Source: Pseudomonas huaxiensis (GTDB lineage: Bacteria > Pseudomonadota > Gammaproteobacteria > Pseudomonadales > Pseudomonadaceae). Taken from it: a DNA stretch of 64,000 nucleotides. Positions 54,932-63,261 of this stretch are shown one piece after another. A program made the translations under genes and the position numbers. Numbering within the stretch: position 1 is the stretch's first letter; each line of letters opens with the position of its first letter. The DNA lies in assembly GCF_003231275.1 (NCBI RefSeq), contig NZ_QKVL01000002.1, positions 62,001-126,000 on the forward strand, given 5' to 3'. The notes under the pieces are model-generated. The model did not search any database, was not told where the DNA came from, and saw only the letters and a program-made list of their open reading frames with translations.

Positions 54932-56209
54932 ATGTTTTCTGTTTTTTCCGACCGTCGTGCTGCCCTGCTGCTGGCGGCCTGCTGTCTGACCCCCGCCTTC
55001 GCTAACGCCTCCGATGTGTTCGACCGCTCGACCCTGACCGGCGACTGGGGCGGCCTGCGCAACCAACTCGAATCCGACGGTATCCGCTTTACCGGCGACT
55101 ACAGCGGCGAGACCGTGTACAACGCCGACGGCGGCCTCAAGCGTTCGGCGCGTTACTCGCAGAACCTCAAGCTCGGCGTGCGCTTTGACCTGGACAAACT
55201 CTACGGCGTCGACAACGCCGGCGTGGTGCAGTTGACCATCAACGACCGACGCGGCAACGACGGCTCCGGCGACTTGGTCGGCAACCGCCTGCCGGTGCAG
55301 GAAAACTTCGGCGGCCTCTACACTCGCCTCACTGAGCTGAGCTACGAGCGCAGCCTGTTCACCCCCGCGCTGGACGTGAAGCTCGGCTACATGGCCATGG
55401 GCAACGACCTCGGCGGCCTCGACAGCGGCATCCTGTGCAACTTCATGAACGCCGGTTTCTGCGGGCATCCGCTGAACATGTCCGGCGGCAGCGGCTGGAC
55501 CAACTACCCCAACGCCCGCCTCGGCGTGCGCCTGAAGTACAGCTTCAACCCGGCCTGGCAGGTCCGCGTCGCGGCATTCGCCGTCGACCCGGACAGCAAC
55601 GGCAACTCCAGCCGTGCCTGGCATGTCATGCCCAAGCACAAGACCGGCACCGTGGTGCCGGTGGAGCTGGTGTACAAGAAACTCGATGGCCTGGCGGGCG
55701 AATACAAACTGGGCTGGTACTACGACAGCTCCGACGCCAAGCGCATCGGCAGCAACGAGGAAGTCGCCGGTCGTGGCGGCCATTACCTGCTGCTGGACCA
55801 GGCCATGTGGCAGTCCGGCGCGCTGTCCGGCCAGAGCCTGCATGTGTTCGGCCAGGCTGCGGCGGCCAGTTCGGCGGCGTCGCCGTTCAGCAAGTGGTAC
55901 AGCACCGGCGTGGTGCTCAAACAGCCGTTCGCCAGCCGTCCCAACGACACCGTCGCCCTCGGCTTCGGTCGCGCGGTACCTAATCCACGCAGCCGCGAAG
56001 TGCAGGAGCAGAACGCCCTCGCCACTGGCCAGGACTTCCCCAACCTGGGCAACGCCGAGCGCCTGATCGAGCTGAGCTACGGCTACCAGGCGACCCCTTG
56101 GCTGATGCTGCGCCCGGATGTGCAGTACATCATCGAACCGGGAGCTTTCTCGGGCAGTGATATCGATAATGCGCTGGTGTTTGGGTTGCAGGTGAAGGCT
56201 GCGCTTTGA
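54932..56209 (+). CDS. oprB: OprB-family carbohydrate-selective porin
   Basis: A 425-residue outer-membrane protein with a signal peptide (about 1-25, ending ANA) and the OprB hallmark LTGDWGGLRNQLESDGI near residue 32. It ends in a barrel strand with FGLQVKAAL, where the final residue is Leu, not Phe. OprB porins let glucose and other sugars cross the outer membrane. It follows gcd, so sugar entry and periplasmic oxidation are probably coregulated. Confidence 0.88.
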   Translation: MFSVFSDRRAALLLAACCLTPAFANASDVFDRSTLTGDWGGLRNQLESDGIRFTGDYSGETVYNADGGLKRSARYSQNLKLGVRFDLDKLYGVDNAGVVQLTINDRRGNDGSGDLVGNRLPVQENFGGLYTRLTELSYERSLFTPALDVKLGYMAMGNDLGGLDSGILCNFMNAGFCGHPLNMSGGSGWTNYPNARLGVRLKYSFNPAWQVRVAAFAVDPDSNGNSSRAWHVMPKHKTGTVVPVELVYKKLDGLAGEYKLGWYYDSSDAKRIGSNEEVAGRGGHYLLLDQAMWQSGALSGQSLHVFGQAAAASSAASPFSKWYSTGVVLKQPFASRPNDTVALGFGRAVPNPRSREVQEQNALATGQDFPNLGNAERLIELSYGYQATPWLMLRPDVQYIIEPGAFSGSDIDNALVFGLQVKAAL

Positions 56210-56218
56210 CGTAGCCAG

Positions 56219-56263
56219 CGATAGCGGCCGGCCGGCAACAGGGTTGTTGCGGCCGGCCTCATC
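56219..56263. terminator. Long hairpin after oprB
   Basis: GCGAT, GGCCGGCC and GCAACA pair with TGTTGC, GGCCGGCC and ATCGC on the other side, forming a near-perfect stem of about 20 bp right after the porin stop. It may be REP-derived. Confidence 0.65.
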
Positions 56264-56288
56264 GCCAGCAACTCCAGCAACATTTCAT

Positions 56289-56315
56289 CCCCCCTCCTAT
56301 ACCCCCCGGTATATG
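56289..56315. promoter_or_regulatory. 27-base element, copy 1 (TATACC-CCCC-GGTATA), upstream of eutH
   Basis: A run of six C, then TCC, then the dyad TATACCCCCCGGTATA, then TG. The 27 bases differ from copy 2 at 58633-58659 at one position only. The 6-4-6 dyad suggests a dimeric regulator. It lies 160 bases before the eutH start. Confidence 0.75.
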
Positions 56316-56475
56316 TACAGAACGGCGCCCGCCGCCGTACCTTGCCTATCACTCCGGCAAGCGTCCCTCACAACAATCCCGCCCCCGGAGCCGGCGCCAG
56401 CCTTGCGCTTCGGCGTCGCCCTGCAGCATCCCTGTCCAACTGCCAATAAACCGAACAAGAGAAGAGGCAGCAATC

Positions 56476-57711
56476 ATGGAAAACATCGGCACGTACATCA
56501 TTTATCTGATCATGGCCTGCGCCGTCATTGGCGCCATCGCCTCGATCGTCGACGCCGAGTCGGCGCTCGGCAAGGAGTTCACTGCGGGCCTGCACAGCAT
56601 CGGCCCGATCTTTATCCCGGTCGCCGGGATCATGGCCTCGATTCCCTATATCTCCAGCTTCATCGCCACCTTCATCGCGCCGATATTCCTGTGGATGGGC
56701 GCCGACCCGGGAATAGCCGGCCCGATCTTCATCGCCTCGGACATGGGCGGTTATCAGCTGGCCCATAGCCTCGCGCAAAGCCCGGAAGGCTGGATCCTCG
56801 GCCTGCTGACCGGCTTTCAGTCCGGGGCCACGGTGATCTTCGTCATTCCGGTAGGGCTGGCGATGCTGCGCAAGGTCGATCACAAGTACATGGCGCTCGG
56901 GGTCATGGCCGGGCTGTTGACCATCCCCCTGAGCATCATGGTGATTGCCCTGGTGACCCAATTCCTCGGCCTCGGTGTGCGGGCGGATGTCGCCACCACC
57001 GGCGCCGCCACCCAGGTCCTGCACTTCACCCTGCCGATGCTGTTGCGCAACCTGATGCCGCTGATTCTGTTCTGTCTCGCCCTGGCTGCCGCCCTGCGCT
57101 ACCTGCCCGGGTTGATGGTGACGCTGTTCCTGAAACTGGGTCAGCTCCTGTATCTGCTGGTAACACTGGTGCTGGTCGCCTCCATCGTCGAGTACTTCAC
57201 CTCCGCCTTCAGCCACCTGTTCGGCGGCTGGGGCTTCGCGCCGATCATTGCCGACCAGGCCGACCAGTTCCGCGCCCTGGAAATCGCCGGCTACATCGGC
57301 ATCATGCTGTGCGGCGCGTTCCCGATGGTGTACTTGATCAAGCGCTTCCTGTCCCGGCCGATCGAGAAGGTCGCGACACGCCTGGGCCTGTCCGCGGTAG
57401 GCGCCGCCGGTGTGCTGGCGGCCTCGTGCAATATCCTGGCGATGTTCCGCCTGGTGCAGGACATGCCGGCCAAGGACAAGGTGCTGGTCATCGCCTTCTC
57501 GGTTTGCGCCGCCTTCACCTTCGGCGATCACATGGCCTTCTCGGCCAACTTCCAGCCCACTCTCATCCTGCCCCTGATCATCGGCAAATTGACCGGCGGC
57601 GCCCTTGGCATGCTTCTGGCTTACTGGCTGGCGGTGCCGAAAGCCGTGGAGATGGATCTTTCGGACATCGCCGGGCAAGCGCACTTCGAGGCCGCGCCCC
57701 GGCTTGTTTGA
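56476..57711 (+). CDS. eutH: EutH-like ethanolamine permease
   Basis: The 411-residue inner-membrane protein has about 11 helices and EutH signatures, for example SIGPIFIPVAGIMASIPYIS near 38 and FTFGDHMAFSANFQP near 345. EutH helps take up ethanolamine, usually in bacteria with the microcompartment pathway. No ethanolamine ammonia-lyase or eut structural gene is in this window, so the true substrate may be another amino alcohol. A LuxR gene follows after 29 bases and is probably cotranscribed. Confidence 0.87.
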   Translation: MENIGTYIIYLIMACAVIGAIASIVDAESALGKEFTAGLHSIGPIFIPVAGIMASIPYISSFIATFIAPIFLWMGADPGIAGPIFIASDMGGYQLAHSLAQSPEGWILGLLTGFQSGATVIFVIPVGLAMLRKVDHKYMALGVMAGLLTIPLSIMVIALVTQFLGLGVRADVATTGAATQVLHFTLPMLLRNLMPLILFCLALAAALRYLPGLMVTLFLKLGQLLYLLVTLVLVASIVEYFTSAFSHLFGGWGFAPIIADQADQFRALEIAGYIGIMLCGAFPMVYLIKRFLSRPIEKVATRLGLSAVGAAGVLAASCNILAMFRLVQDMPAKDKVLVIAFSVCAAFTFGDHMAFSANFQPTLILPLIIGKLTGGALGMLLAYWLAVPKAVEMDLSDIAGQAHFEAAPRLV

Positions 57712-57740
57712 GCCCGAAACCAGAAGGCGTGGCAATCACA

Positions 57741-58544
57741 ATGAGAGCTGAAGAAGCGACACGCCTGTCGGCGGTCATACGCGCGGCAGGCAGCGAGGCA
57801 CTGGGCGCTGCGCTGGATGAGATGGTCCGGCACACGCTGGCGTTCGATATGAGCTGCGCCTACCTGTTCCGCTTCAACCACAACGCGCTGCTGATCCACA
57901 ACGGCTACAACCAGTCGGTGCCGGAAAAGACCCTGGCCGCCTACCTGCGTGGGGGCTATCTGCTCGATCCGTTCTATGTCGCCTGCATCAACGAACACCC
58001 CGCCGGCCTCTGGCGCATGAGCGACCTGGCCCCCGACAGTTTCTTTTCATCGGGCTTCGCCATCTCCAGGGACCTGCATCCCTGCGTCTCGTCCGGGCAA
58101 GGCAGCGAGATCGAGGAAGTGGGGTTTATCGTGCCCATCCGCCCGCAGGTCGCAGTGGTCTACTCACTGATGCGCAACCTCTCCAAGGGGCCGTTCAGCG
58201 ACGACGAACTGGCGGAACTGGCACTGATGGCTCCGGTGCTGTCATCGGTCTTCGAACTGCATTGCCGGCTGGCCCTGGGCGACCAACTGGTGGACCCGCA
58301 ACGCAGCGATGTGATGCTCGAAGACGCGTTCATCGACATGCTCCAGGGGCAACTCACCGATACCCAGCGCTATGTCGCCAAACTGGTGTTGCAGGGGCAC
58401 AGCAGCACTTCGATCGCACGCACCCTGAATATCTCGGAAGGCACGGTAAAAGTGCACAAGCACAATATCTACCAGCGTCTGGAGATCTCCACTTACGCAG
58501 AACTTTTCCGTTTATTCATCAACTACATCGCCAGAACTTCCTGA
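57741..58544 (+). CDS. LuxR-type transcriptional regulator following eutH
   Basis: The 267-residue protein has a GAF/autoinducer-like N-terminal domain (about 20-190, with HNALLIHNGYNQSVPE and LLDPFYVACINEHPAG) and a C-terminal LuxR HTH at 205-260 (LTDTQRYVAKLVLQGHSSTSI then SEGTVKVHKHNIYQRL). The ATG at 57741 was chosen; a GTG at 57729 lies too close to the AGAAGG site. It is the best candidate to bind the duplicated dyad upstream of eutH and of the next operon. Confidence 0.85.
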   Translation: MRAEEATRLSAVIRAAGSEALGAALDEMVRHTLAFDMSCAYLFRFNHNALLIHNGYNQSVPEKTLAAYLRGGYLLDPFYVACINEHPAGLWRMSDLAPDSFFSSGFAISRDLHPCVSSGQGSEIEEVGFIVPIRPQVAVVYSLMRNLSKGPFSDDELAELALMAPVLSSVFELHCRLALGDQLVDPQRSDVMLEDAFIDMLQGQLTDTQRYVAKLVLQGHSSTSIARTLNISEGTVKVHKHNIYQRLEISTYAELFRLFINYIARTS

Positions 58545-58559
58545 ACAGCCACCGTTATT

Positions 58560-58594
58560 GCCCCGGGCCTCTGCAACAGGCACCGGGGCTTTTC
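58560..58594 (+). terminator. Rho-independent terminator after the eutH-luxR operon
   Basis: GCCCCGGGCCT pairs with AGGC-A-CCGGGGC (one bulge) and runs into TTTTCC, 16 bases after the luxR stop. Confidence 0.85.
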
Positions 58595-58632
58595 CGTGCA
58601 CGAATCCGGTGCAACTTCCAATCGATTTAAAT

Positions 58633-58659
58633 CCCCCCTTCTATACCCCCCGGTATATG
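58633..58659. promoter_or_regulatory. 27-base element, copy 2 (TATACC-CCCC-GGTATA), upstream of the SDR-oxidase operon
   Basis: Identical to copy 1 at 56289-56315 except for T in place of C after the C-run and T (CCCCCCTTC against CCCCCCTCC). It lies 106 bases before the SDR start and behind a terminator, so it marks an independent promoter. Confidence 0.75.
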
Positions 58660-58764
58660 GTTTTCCGTAACTTTCCCAGTCATTCTCAATACCACAGCGC
58701 CGGTTGCTGCCCTCCAATAAAAGCACTTCATTACGTGGCCTGTTCCACGTTCAGGAGAAACACA

Positions 58765-59532
58765 ATGAGTGGACGCCTCAACGGCAAAGTTGCCCTTGTC
58801 ACCGGTGGTGCGGGAGGCTGCGGCCTGGCCGCATCGGAGCTGTTCGCCGCCGAGGGCGCACGGGTTGGGATTGTCGACCTGCCGAGCAGCGACGGCAGCC
58901 GCATCGCCCATGCCTTGCGGGAGGCCGGTCACGACGTGGTGTTCGCGGCGGCGGATGTGTCCGACGCGGCACAAGTGGCCGCCGCCGTGGCCAGTGTGGA
59001 GGAGGCGTTCGGCCCGATCACCGTACTGATGAACCACGCCGGCATCCTCTGCGCCAAGCCTTTCCTCGACACCACCGAAGAGGACTGGGACCGGATCATG
59101 GCGGTCAACGTCAAGAGCATGTTCCTCGTGACCAAGGCCGTGTTGCCGGGAATGCTCGCTGCGGGTGGCGGCAGCATCGTCTGCACCTCGTCGATCTCGG
59201 CGGTGGTGGGTACACCGATGGAGGTGCTGTATTGCACCAGCAAGGGCGCCACCCATATGTTCGCCCGGGCCATCGCGGTCGAGTACCGTGATCGCGGTAT
59301 CCGCTCCAACGCCATCTGTCCCGGCTTCATCGCCACCGCTCACGGCCTGCGCGAAATCGACACCCTGGGCAAATACGGTGTGGATGTCACCGAGGCAGCG
59401 ATCGCCGCAGCCCAGGGCCGTCTGTGCCGCCCCGAAGAAATCGCCGCTGCCGCGCTGTTCCTCGCCAGCGACGACGCCAGTTTCGTCAACGGCGCGCACC
59501 TGTTCGCCGACAACGCCTACACCGCTCTCTGA
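58765..59532 (+). CDS. Short-chain dehydrogenase/reductase in the eutH-linked operon
   Basis: A 255-residue classical SDR with TGGAGGCGLA (15-24), catalytic Ser in TSSISAV, YCTSK near 158 and a PGFIAT turn. The usual NNAG reads NHAG (MNHAG near 91). The AGGAGA site precedes the ATG. Under copy 2 of the 27-base element and followed after 26 bases by a flavin oxidase, it probably oxidises the alcohol group of the compound taken up by the EutH-like permease. Confidence 0.85.
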   Translation: MSGRLNGKVALVTGGAGGCGLAASELFAAEGARVGIVDLPSSDGSRIAHALREAGHDVVFAAADVSDAAQVAAAVASVEEAFGPITVLMNHAGILCAKPFLDTTEEDWDRIMAVNVKSMFLVTKAVLPGMLAAGGGSIVCTSSISAVVGTPMEVLYCTSKGATHMFARAIAVEYRDRGIRSNAICPGFIATAHGLREIDTLGKYGVDVTEAAIAAAQGRLCRPEEIAAAALFLASDDASFVNGAHLFADNAYTAL

Positions 59533-59558
59533 TCAGAACAACAAGCAGGAGATCTATC

Positions 59559-60830
59559 GTGACCACCTCGTCGAACAACATGCACATCAATGAGTTCGGG
59601 CTGGAACACGCCCACTGGCGCAACTGGGCCGGCAACCAGTCCTGCATCCGTGCCGAGCGCGGCGCGCCGACCAGTGAAGACGAACTGTGCAGCCTGGTCA
59701 GCGACGCAACGCGCCGGGGCCTGAACGTGCGCGTTGCCGGGTCCGGGCATTCCTTCACGCCCGTGGCGCTGACCAACGGCCTGCACCTGACACTGGGCAA
59801 CCTCAGTGGCATCCGCCATATCGACTACGAGCGCAAACGGGTAACCGCCGGCGCCGGAACCACCGTCAACGCCTTCGGCAAAGCCCTGCGGGACGCCGGG
59901 TTTTCCATGATCAACCAGGGCGATATCGACAGTCAGTCCATCGCCGGCGCCCTCACCACCGGCACCCATGGCACCGGCCTGCAACTGGGCAACCTGGCGT
60001 CGTCGATCGTCGGCATGAAGCTGATCCAGCCGGACGGCCGCATCATCGTCGTCGACGAAAGCACCCCCGACCTGCTCCAGGCCGGGCGGGTGTCACTCGG
60101 CGTGCTGGGCATCGTCTCCGAACTGACGATGCAGGTGACCGACAGCTTCCATCTGCACGAACGCATCTGGCGGGAAGACTTCGAAAGCGTGATGGAAAAG
60201 CATGACGAATTGGCCAGGACACACCGGCACTTCAGCTTCTTCTGGTGCCCCACCGAACGCAGCCGTCACTGCTACTGCCTGCCCGACACCGCAGCCACCT
60301 CCAGCAGCGGCCGCACCACCGATGTCTGCGAGGTCAAGGTGATGGACATCACCGACCGCCCGCCGATTGAAAGTGCCTTCGAAAAAATCGCCTACAGCTC
60401 CGACGTCTACCCCATCGAATACCTGCCCAACTTCCATGAACTGGAATACGCCGTGCCGCTGGCCCACGCCAAAGAAGCGCTGCGGGCCGTGCGCAAGACC
60501 ATGCTCGAAGACTTCCCGGAAGCGATCTACCCGATCGAGTACCGCTTCACAGCCGGGGATGGCGCCTGGATGAGCCCGTTCTTCGAGCAGGACAGCGTGA
60601 CGATTTCGGTCTCCGGAGAACCGGGTACGGACTACTGGGGGTTCCTCCGGGCGGTGGATGCCATCCTGCGCAGTTATGGGGGGCGGCCGCATTGGGGCAA
60701 GCTGCACTTCCTCACCGGTGAGGATGTGGCGGCGATCTACCCGCGGGCCAAGGACTTCCGCGCCCTGCGCCGCGAACTGGACCCGGAGGGGGTGTACCTC
60801 AGCGAGCATTTGAGTCCGTTGTTCAAGTAG
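59559..60830 (+). CDS. FAD-linked oxidase of the D-arabinono/L-gulono-1,4-lactone oxidase type
   Basis: The 423-residue protein has an N-terminal VAO-type FAD domain with GSGHSFTP, where His64 is the site of covalent FAD in this family, and THGTG near 133. The C-terminal ALO domain includes HWGKLHF near 385. Relatives oxidise aldonolactones, alditols or alkanolamine-like polyols, reducing oxygen or a dye. The GTG start at 59559 has AGGAG seven bases before it. It forms an operon with the SDR upstream. Confidence 0.85.
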   Translation: MTTSSNNMHINEFGLEHAHWRNWAGNQSCIRAERGAPTSEDELCSLVSDATRRGLNVRVAGSGHSFTPVALTNGLHLTLGNLSGIRHIDYERKRVTAGAGTTVNAFGKALRDAGFSMINQGDIDSQSIAGALTTGTHGTGLQLGNLASSIVGMKLIQPDGRIIVVDESTPDLLQAGRVSLGVLGIVSELTMQVTDSFHLHERIWREDFESVMEKHDELARTHRHFSFFWCPTERSRHCYCLPDTAATSSSGRTTDVCEVKVMDITDRPPIESAFEKIAYSSDVYPIEYLPNFHELEYAVPLAHAKEALRAVRKTMLEDFPEAIYPIEYRFTAGDGAWMSPFFEQDSVTISVSGEPGTDYWGFLRAVDAILRSYGGRPHWGKLHFLTGEDVAAIYPRAKDFRALRRELDPEGVYLSEHLSPLFK

Positions 60831-60936
60831 CTGTGGGCCTTGTGTCAGGACCCTCTTTGTGGGTAAGCCACTCCCTCTGTGTGTGGCTTGCCAGCGAGAG
60901 GCCAGCCCCGGCAATGACATCGCCGTGGCCGGCCTC

Positions 60937-61032
60937 ATCGCCGGCAAGACCGGCTCCCACAGGGTCCTGCGCCAGGCACTGAAATTGCGTTCAGCTCATG
61001 GCCCTGTGGGAGCTGGCTTGCCAGCGATGAGG
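60937..61032. repeat. Pair of inverted REP elements between convergent genes
   Basis: ATCGCCGGCAAGACCGGCTC then CCACAGGG (60937-60963) and CCCTGTGGGAGCTGGCTTGC then CAGCGATGAGGC (61002-61032) are two oppositely oriented REP copies between the oxidase and the HTH-PAS regulator genes. Confidence 0.85.
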
Positions 61033-61055
61033 CCCTGTCACCCCCCTCAAGCCTC

Positions 61056-61670
61056 TCAGACCAACCGCTCGAAAATCGCCCCTTCCACCCCCAACACCTC
61101 GCCGCTGCTGGAGTAAATCCCCACCCCCGTCTCCCAGACATCCTTGATCCGCCCCTCCGCGCAGCGGATGCGGTAGCTGAGCTGATACGGCTCGTGCTTG
61201 AGCAGCGCGCACTGCACGCAGTACCAGATGTAATCGGCGTACTCATCGAGAATCAGCGAGCCGAAACTGCGTTGCGGATTGCTGGTGAGGTAGTCGGCGG
61301 GGTAGCCGGTCAGGGGCATGCAGCCGGCGCTGACGTACTCCATGTACCAACTGCGGTCGTTCTTGCCGCGGTAGATCAGGCCCGGCAGTTCATTCAGCAG
61401 GCCAAGGGCGAACGGAATCGGTGCAGCCGGCGCCATGGTTGCACGCTCAGCGGGCACGCCACGGTGCACCCGTGTCGCCAGCGCCAGGCGCGATTCCATG
61501 CGGAATTTGCGCAACAGGTTGCGCACGTAGATCTTCACGGTCCCGTCGCTGATTCCCAGCTCCCGAGCGATCTGCTTGTTGCTCAGGCCCGCGCCGATCA
61601 GCGTCAGGGTCTGGCCCTCGCGCTCGGTGAGTGCGTCCCAGCCGGGCGTCGACAGCGTGGCGTTGTCCAT
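61056..61670 (-). CDS. LuxR-type regulator with reversed order: N-terminal HTH, C-terminal PAS
   Basis: The 204-residue protein begins with a LuxR-type HTH at about 12-68 (LTEREGQTLTLIGAGLSNKQ then ARELGISDGTVKIYVRNLLRKF), followed by a PAS/PAC-like domain (GLIYRGKNDRSWYMEYVSAGCMPLTGYPADY-type segment, then a C-terminal VWETGVGIYSSSGEVLGVEG). LuxR HTHs are normally C-terminal. ATG at 61670 has AGGAG seven bases before it. It is divergent from dmmABC and probably controls it. Confidence 0.82.
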   Translation of the reverse strand: MDNATLSTPGWDALTEREGQTLTLIGAGLSNKQIARELGISDGTVKIYVRNLLRKFRMESRLALATRVHRGVPAERATMAPAAPIPFALGLLNELPGLIYRGKNDRSWYMEYVSAGCMPLTGYPADYLTSNPQRSFGSLILDEYADYIWYCVQCALLKHEPYQLSYRIRCAEGRIKDVWETGVGIYSSSGEVLGVEGAIFERLV

Positions 61671-61785
61671 CCCTCTACTCCTGCAACCCTGGGGAATTGC
61701 CTGAGGGGGAGCAACTTCCATGCCCTTTCATGGCAACTACCCCTTTTGGCATACCTCCTCTAGCGGATTGAGCAAAATTTCTTCC

Positions 61786-61803
61786 GGGGAAATTATTTAC
61801 CCC
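61786..61803. promoter_or_regulatory. Imperfect palindrome in the regulator/dmmA divergent region
   Basis: GGGGAAATTATTTACCCC is partly self-complementary with GGGG and CCCC ends and lies 35 bases before dmmA. It may be the site of the divergent HTH-PAS regulator; this is inference. Confidence 0.35.
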
Positions 61804-61837
61804 ACGAAGAAACACGACTTTACCCGCCGAGGTGTCC

Positions 61838-62326
61838 ATGAGCAGTATCGCCACCGTCCATCCGTTCAGCGTCCCGTGCTATCCGGCCAGCCCGTCGCGC
61901 CCGGCCATCGATCTGCTGGTGACCCGCGCCAGGGACACCCAGATAGCAGACGAACGCCAATTGGTGCTGACTGACTTCGCCGACAGCGCCGCCCTGCACC
62001 ACGCCCTGAGTAGCCGCCTGGCCCAGGCCCGTTGCGGCCTCCGTCTGGAACTGCGCGGCGACGAGGCGTTTATCTGGCCGCTGCACGGCGTGGCACGGCA
62101 AGCCGGCCTGCAAGACGACGAAATCGTCCTCAGCCATGTGCAGGGCAGCCGCCTGGTGTTCTGCGTGCACTGCGCCCGCTGCCAGCCCGCCAGCCCGGAA
62201 GACACCCTGGTCTGTAGCCACTGCGGCGTGCACCTGGAGGTGCGCCGCCACTTCTCGCAACGGCTGGGCGCCTACCTCGGCGTATGCGCCGATGCCGAGC
62301 AACCGTTCGCCGAGGTGCACCCATGA
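61838..62326 (+). CDS. dmmA: Dimethylamine monooxygenase subunit DmmA-like
   Basis: A 162-residue protein with an N-terminal alpha/beta part and a C-terminal zinc ribbon (C112-x2-C115 and C126-x2-C129). This matches the small subunit of dimethylamine monooxygenase, which N-demethylates secondary amines. ATG at 61838 with GAGG upstream was chosen over the GTG two codons before. The stop overlaps dmmB (ATGA). Confidence 0.83.
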   Translation: MSSIATVHPFSVPCYPASPSRPAIDLLVTRARDTQIADERQLVLTDFADSAALHHALSSRLAQARCGLRLELRGDEAFIWPLHGVARQAGLQDDEIVLSHVQGSRLVFCVHCARCQPASPEDTLVCSHCGVHLEVRRHFSQRLGAYLGVCADAEQPFAEVHP

Positions 62327-63243
62327 TCGACGTCCGTATCACCGCCATCCGCGAACTCACCCCGGTGATCCGCGAGTACTGCCTGGAAGCCCTGACCGGC
62401 GAGTTGCCCGGTTTCTCCGCCGGCAGCCACGTGCAAGTGCGCCTGCCCAATGGCCGGCGCAACGCCTACTCGCTGCTGGGCGACCCGGCCGACCGCCGCC
62501 AGTACCGCATCGCCGTACGTCATCAGGACGATTCCCGAGGCGGCTCGCGCTTTCTGCACCAGGAAATGAACGCCGGCGACAAGCTCGCCATCAGCGCCCC
62601 GGCCAACCTCTTTGCGCTCTACGGCAAAGCTCGCCAGCACCTGCTGGTGGCGGCCGGCATCGGCATCACGCCGTTCCTCGCCCATAGCCGCGAACTGCTG
62701 CGCCGCGGCGAAGACTTCGAGCTGCACTACGCCTACCGCGCCGGCAGCAGCGATGCCTACCTGGCCGAACTGCGCACGCTGCTGGGCCCGCGCCTGCATG
62801 AATACCCCAGCGGCACCCGGCGCCTGAACCCCGCCGCCCTGCTGCGCGATCGCCCGCTGGGCGCCCACGTCTACAGTTGCGGCCCGCAATCGCTGCTGCT
62901 GGCGATCCAGGAGCAGGCCGCCGCCTTCGGCTGGAGCTCCCGCCGGGTGCACAGCGAAGCCTTCGCCGCAGCGCAACCCGGCCAGCCGTTTCGCGTCGAG
63001 CTGCTGCGCAGCGGTCGACACCTGCAGGTCAGCGCCGAGCAAAGCTTGCTCGAAGCCCTCGAAGCCGCCGGTGTGGACGTGCCCAACCTGTGTCGTGGCG
63101 GGGTCTGCGGCCAGTGCCAGACGCCCTACCTGAAAGGCGATGTGGAACACCGCGACCATGTCCTCAGCGCCGCCGAGCGCGCCAACAGCCTGATGCCCTG
63201 CGTATCCCGCGGCTGCGGCAGCCCGATCCTGCTCGATATCTGA
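62323..63243 (+). CDS. dmmB: Dimethylamine monooxygenase reductase subunit DmmB-like (FMN/2Fe-2S)
   Basis: The 306-residue protein has the phthalate-dioxygenase-reductase layout: a flavin-binding barrel (RNAYSLLGDP), a nucleotide domain (GIGITP at 112-117, CGPQSLL at 186) and a C-terminal plant-type ferredoxin with Cys257, Cys262, Cys265 and Cys293. It passes electrons from NAD(P)H to the oxygenase. The start overlaps the dmmA stop by four bases. Confidence 0.86.
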   Translation: MIDVRITAIRELTPVIREYCLEALTGELPGFSAGSHVQVRLPNGRRNAYSLLGDPADRRQYRIAVRHQDDSRGGSRFLHQEMNAGDKLAISAPANLFALYGKARQHLLVAAGIGITPFLAHSRELLRRGEDFELHYAYRAGSSDAYLAELRTLLGPRLHEYPSGTRRLNPAALLRDRPLGAHVYSCGPQSLLLAIQEQAAAFGWSSRRVHSEAFAAAQPGQPFRVELLRSGRHLQVSAEQSLLEALEAAGVDVPNLCRGGVCGQCQTPYLKGDVEHRDHVLSAAERANSLMPCVSRGCGSPILLDI

Positions 63244-63261
63244 CCCCGGAGACGCCACGCC

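Noticed and set aside
52399..55062. 887-codon minus-strand open frame opposite gcd
   Set aside because: Antisense shadow of gcd; composition is typical of reverse-read GC-rich codons and it shows no motif.
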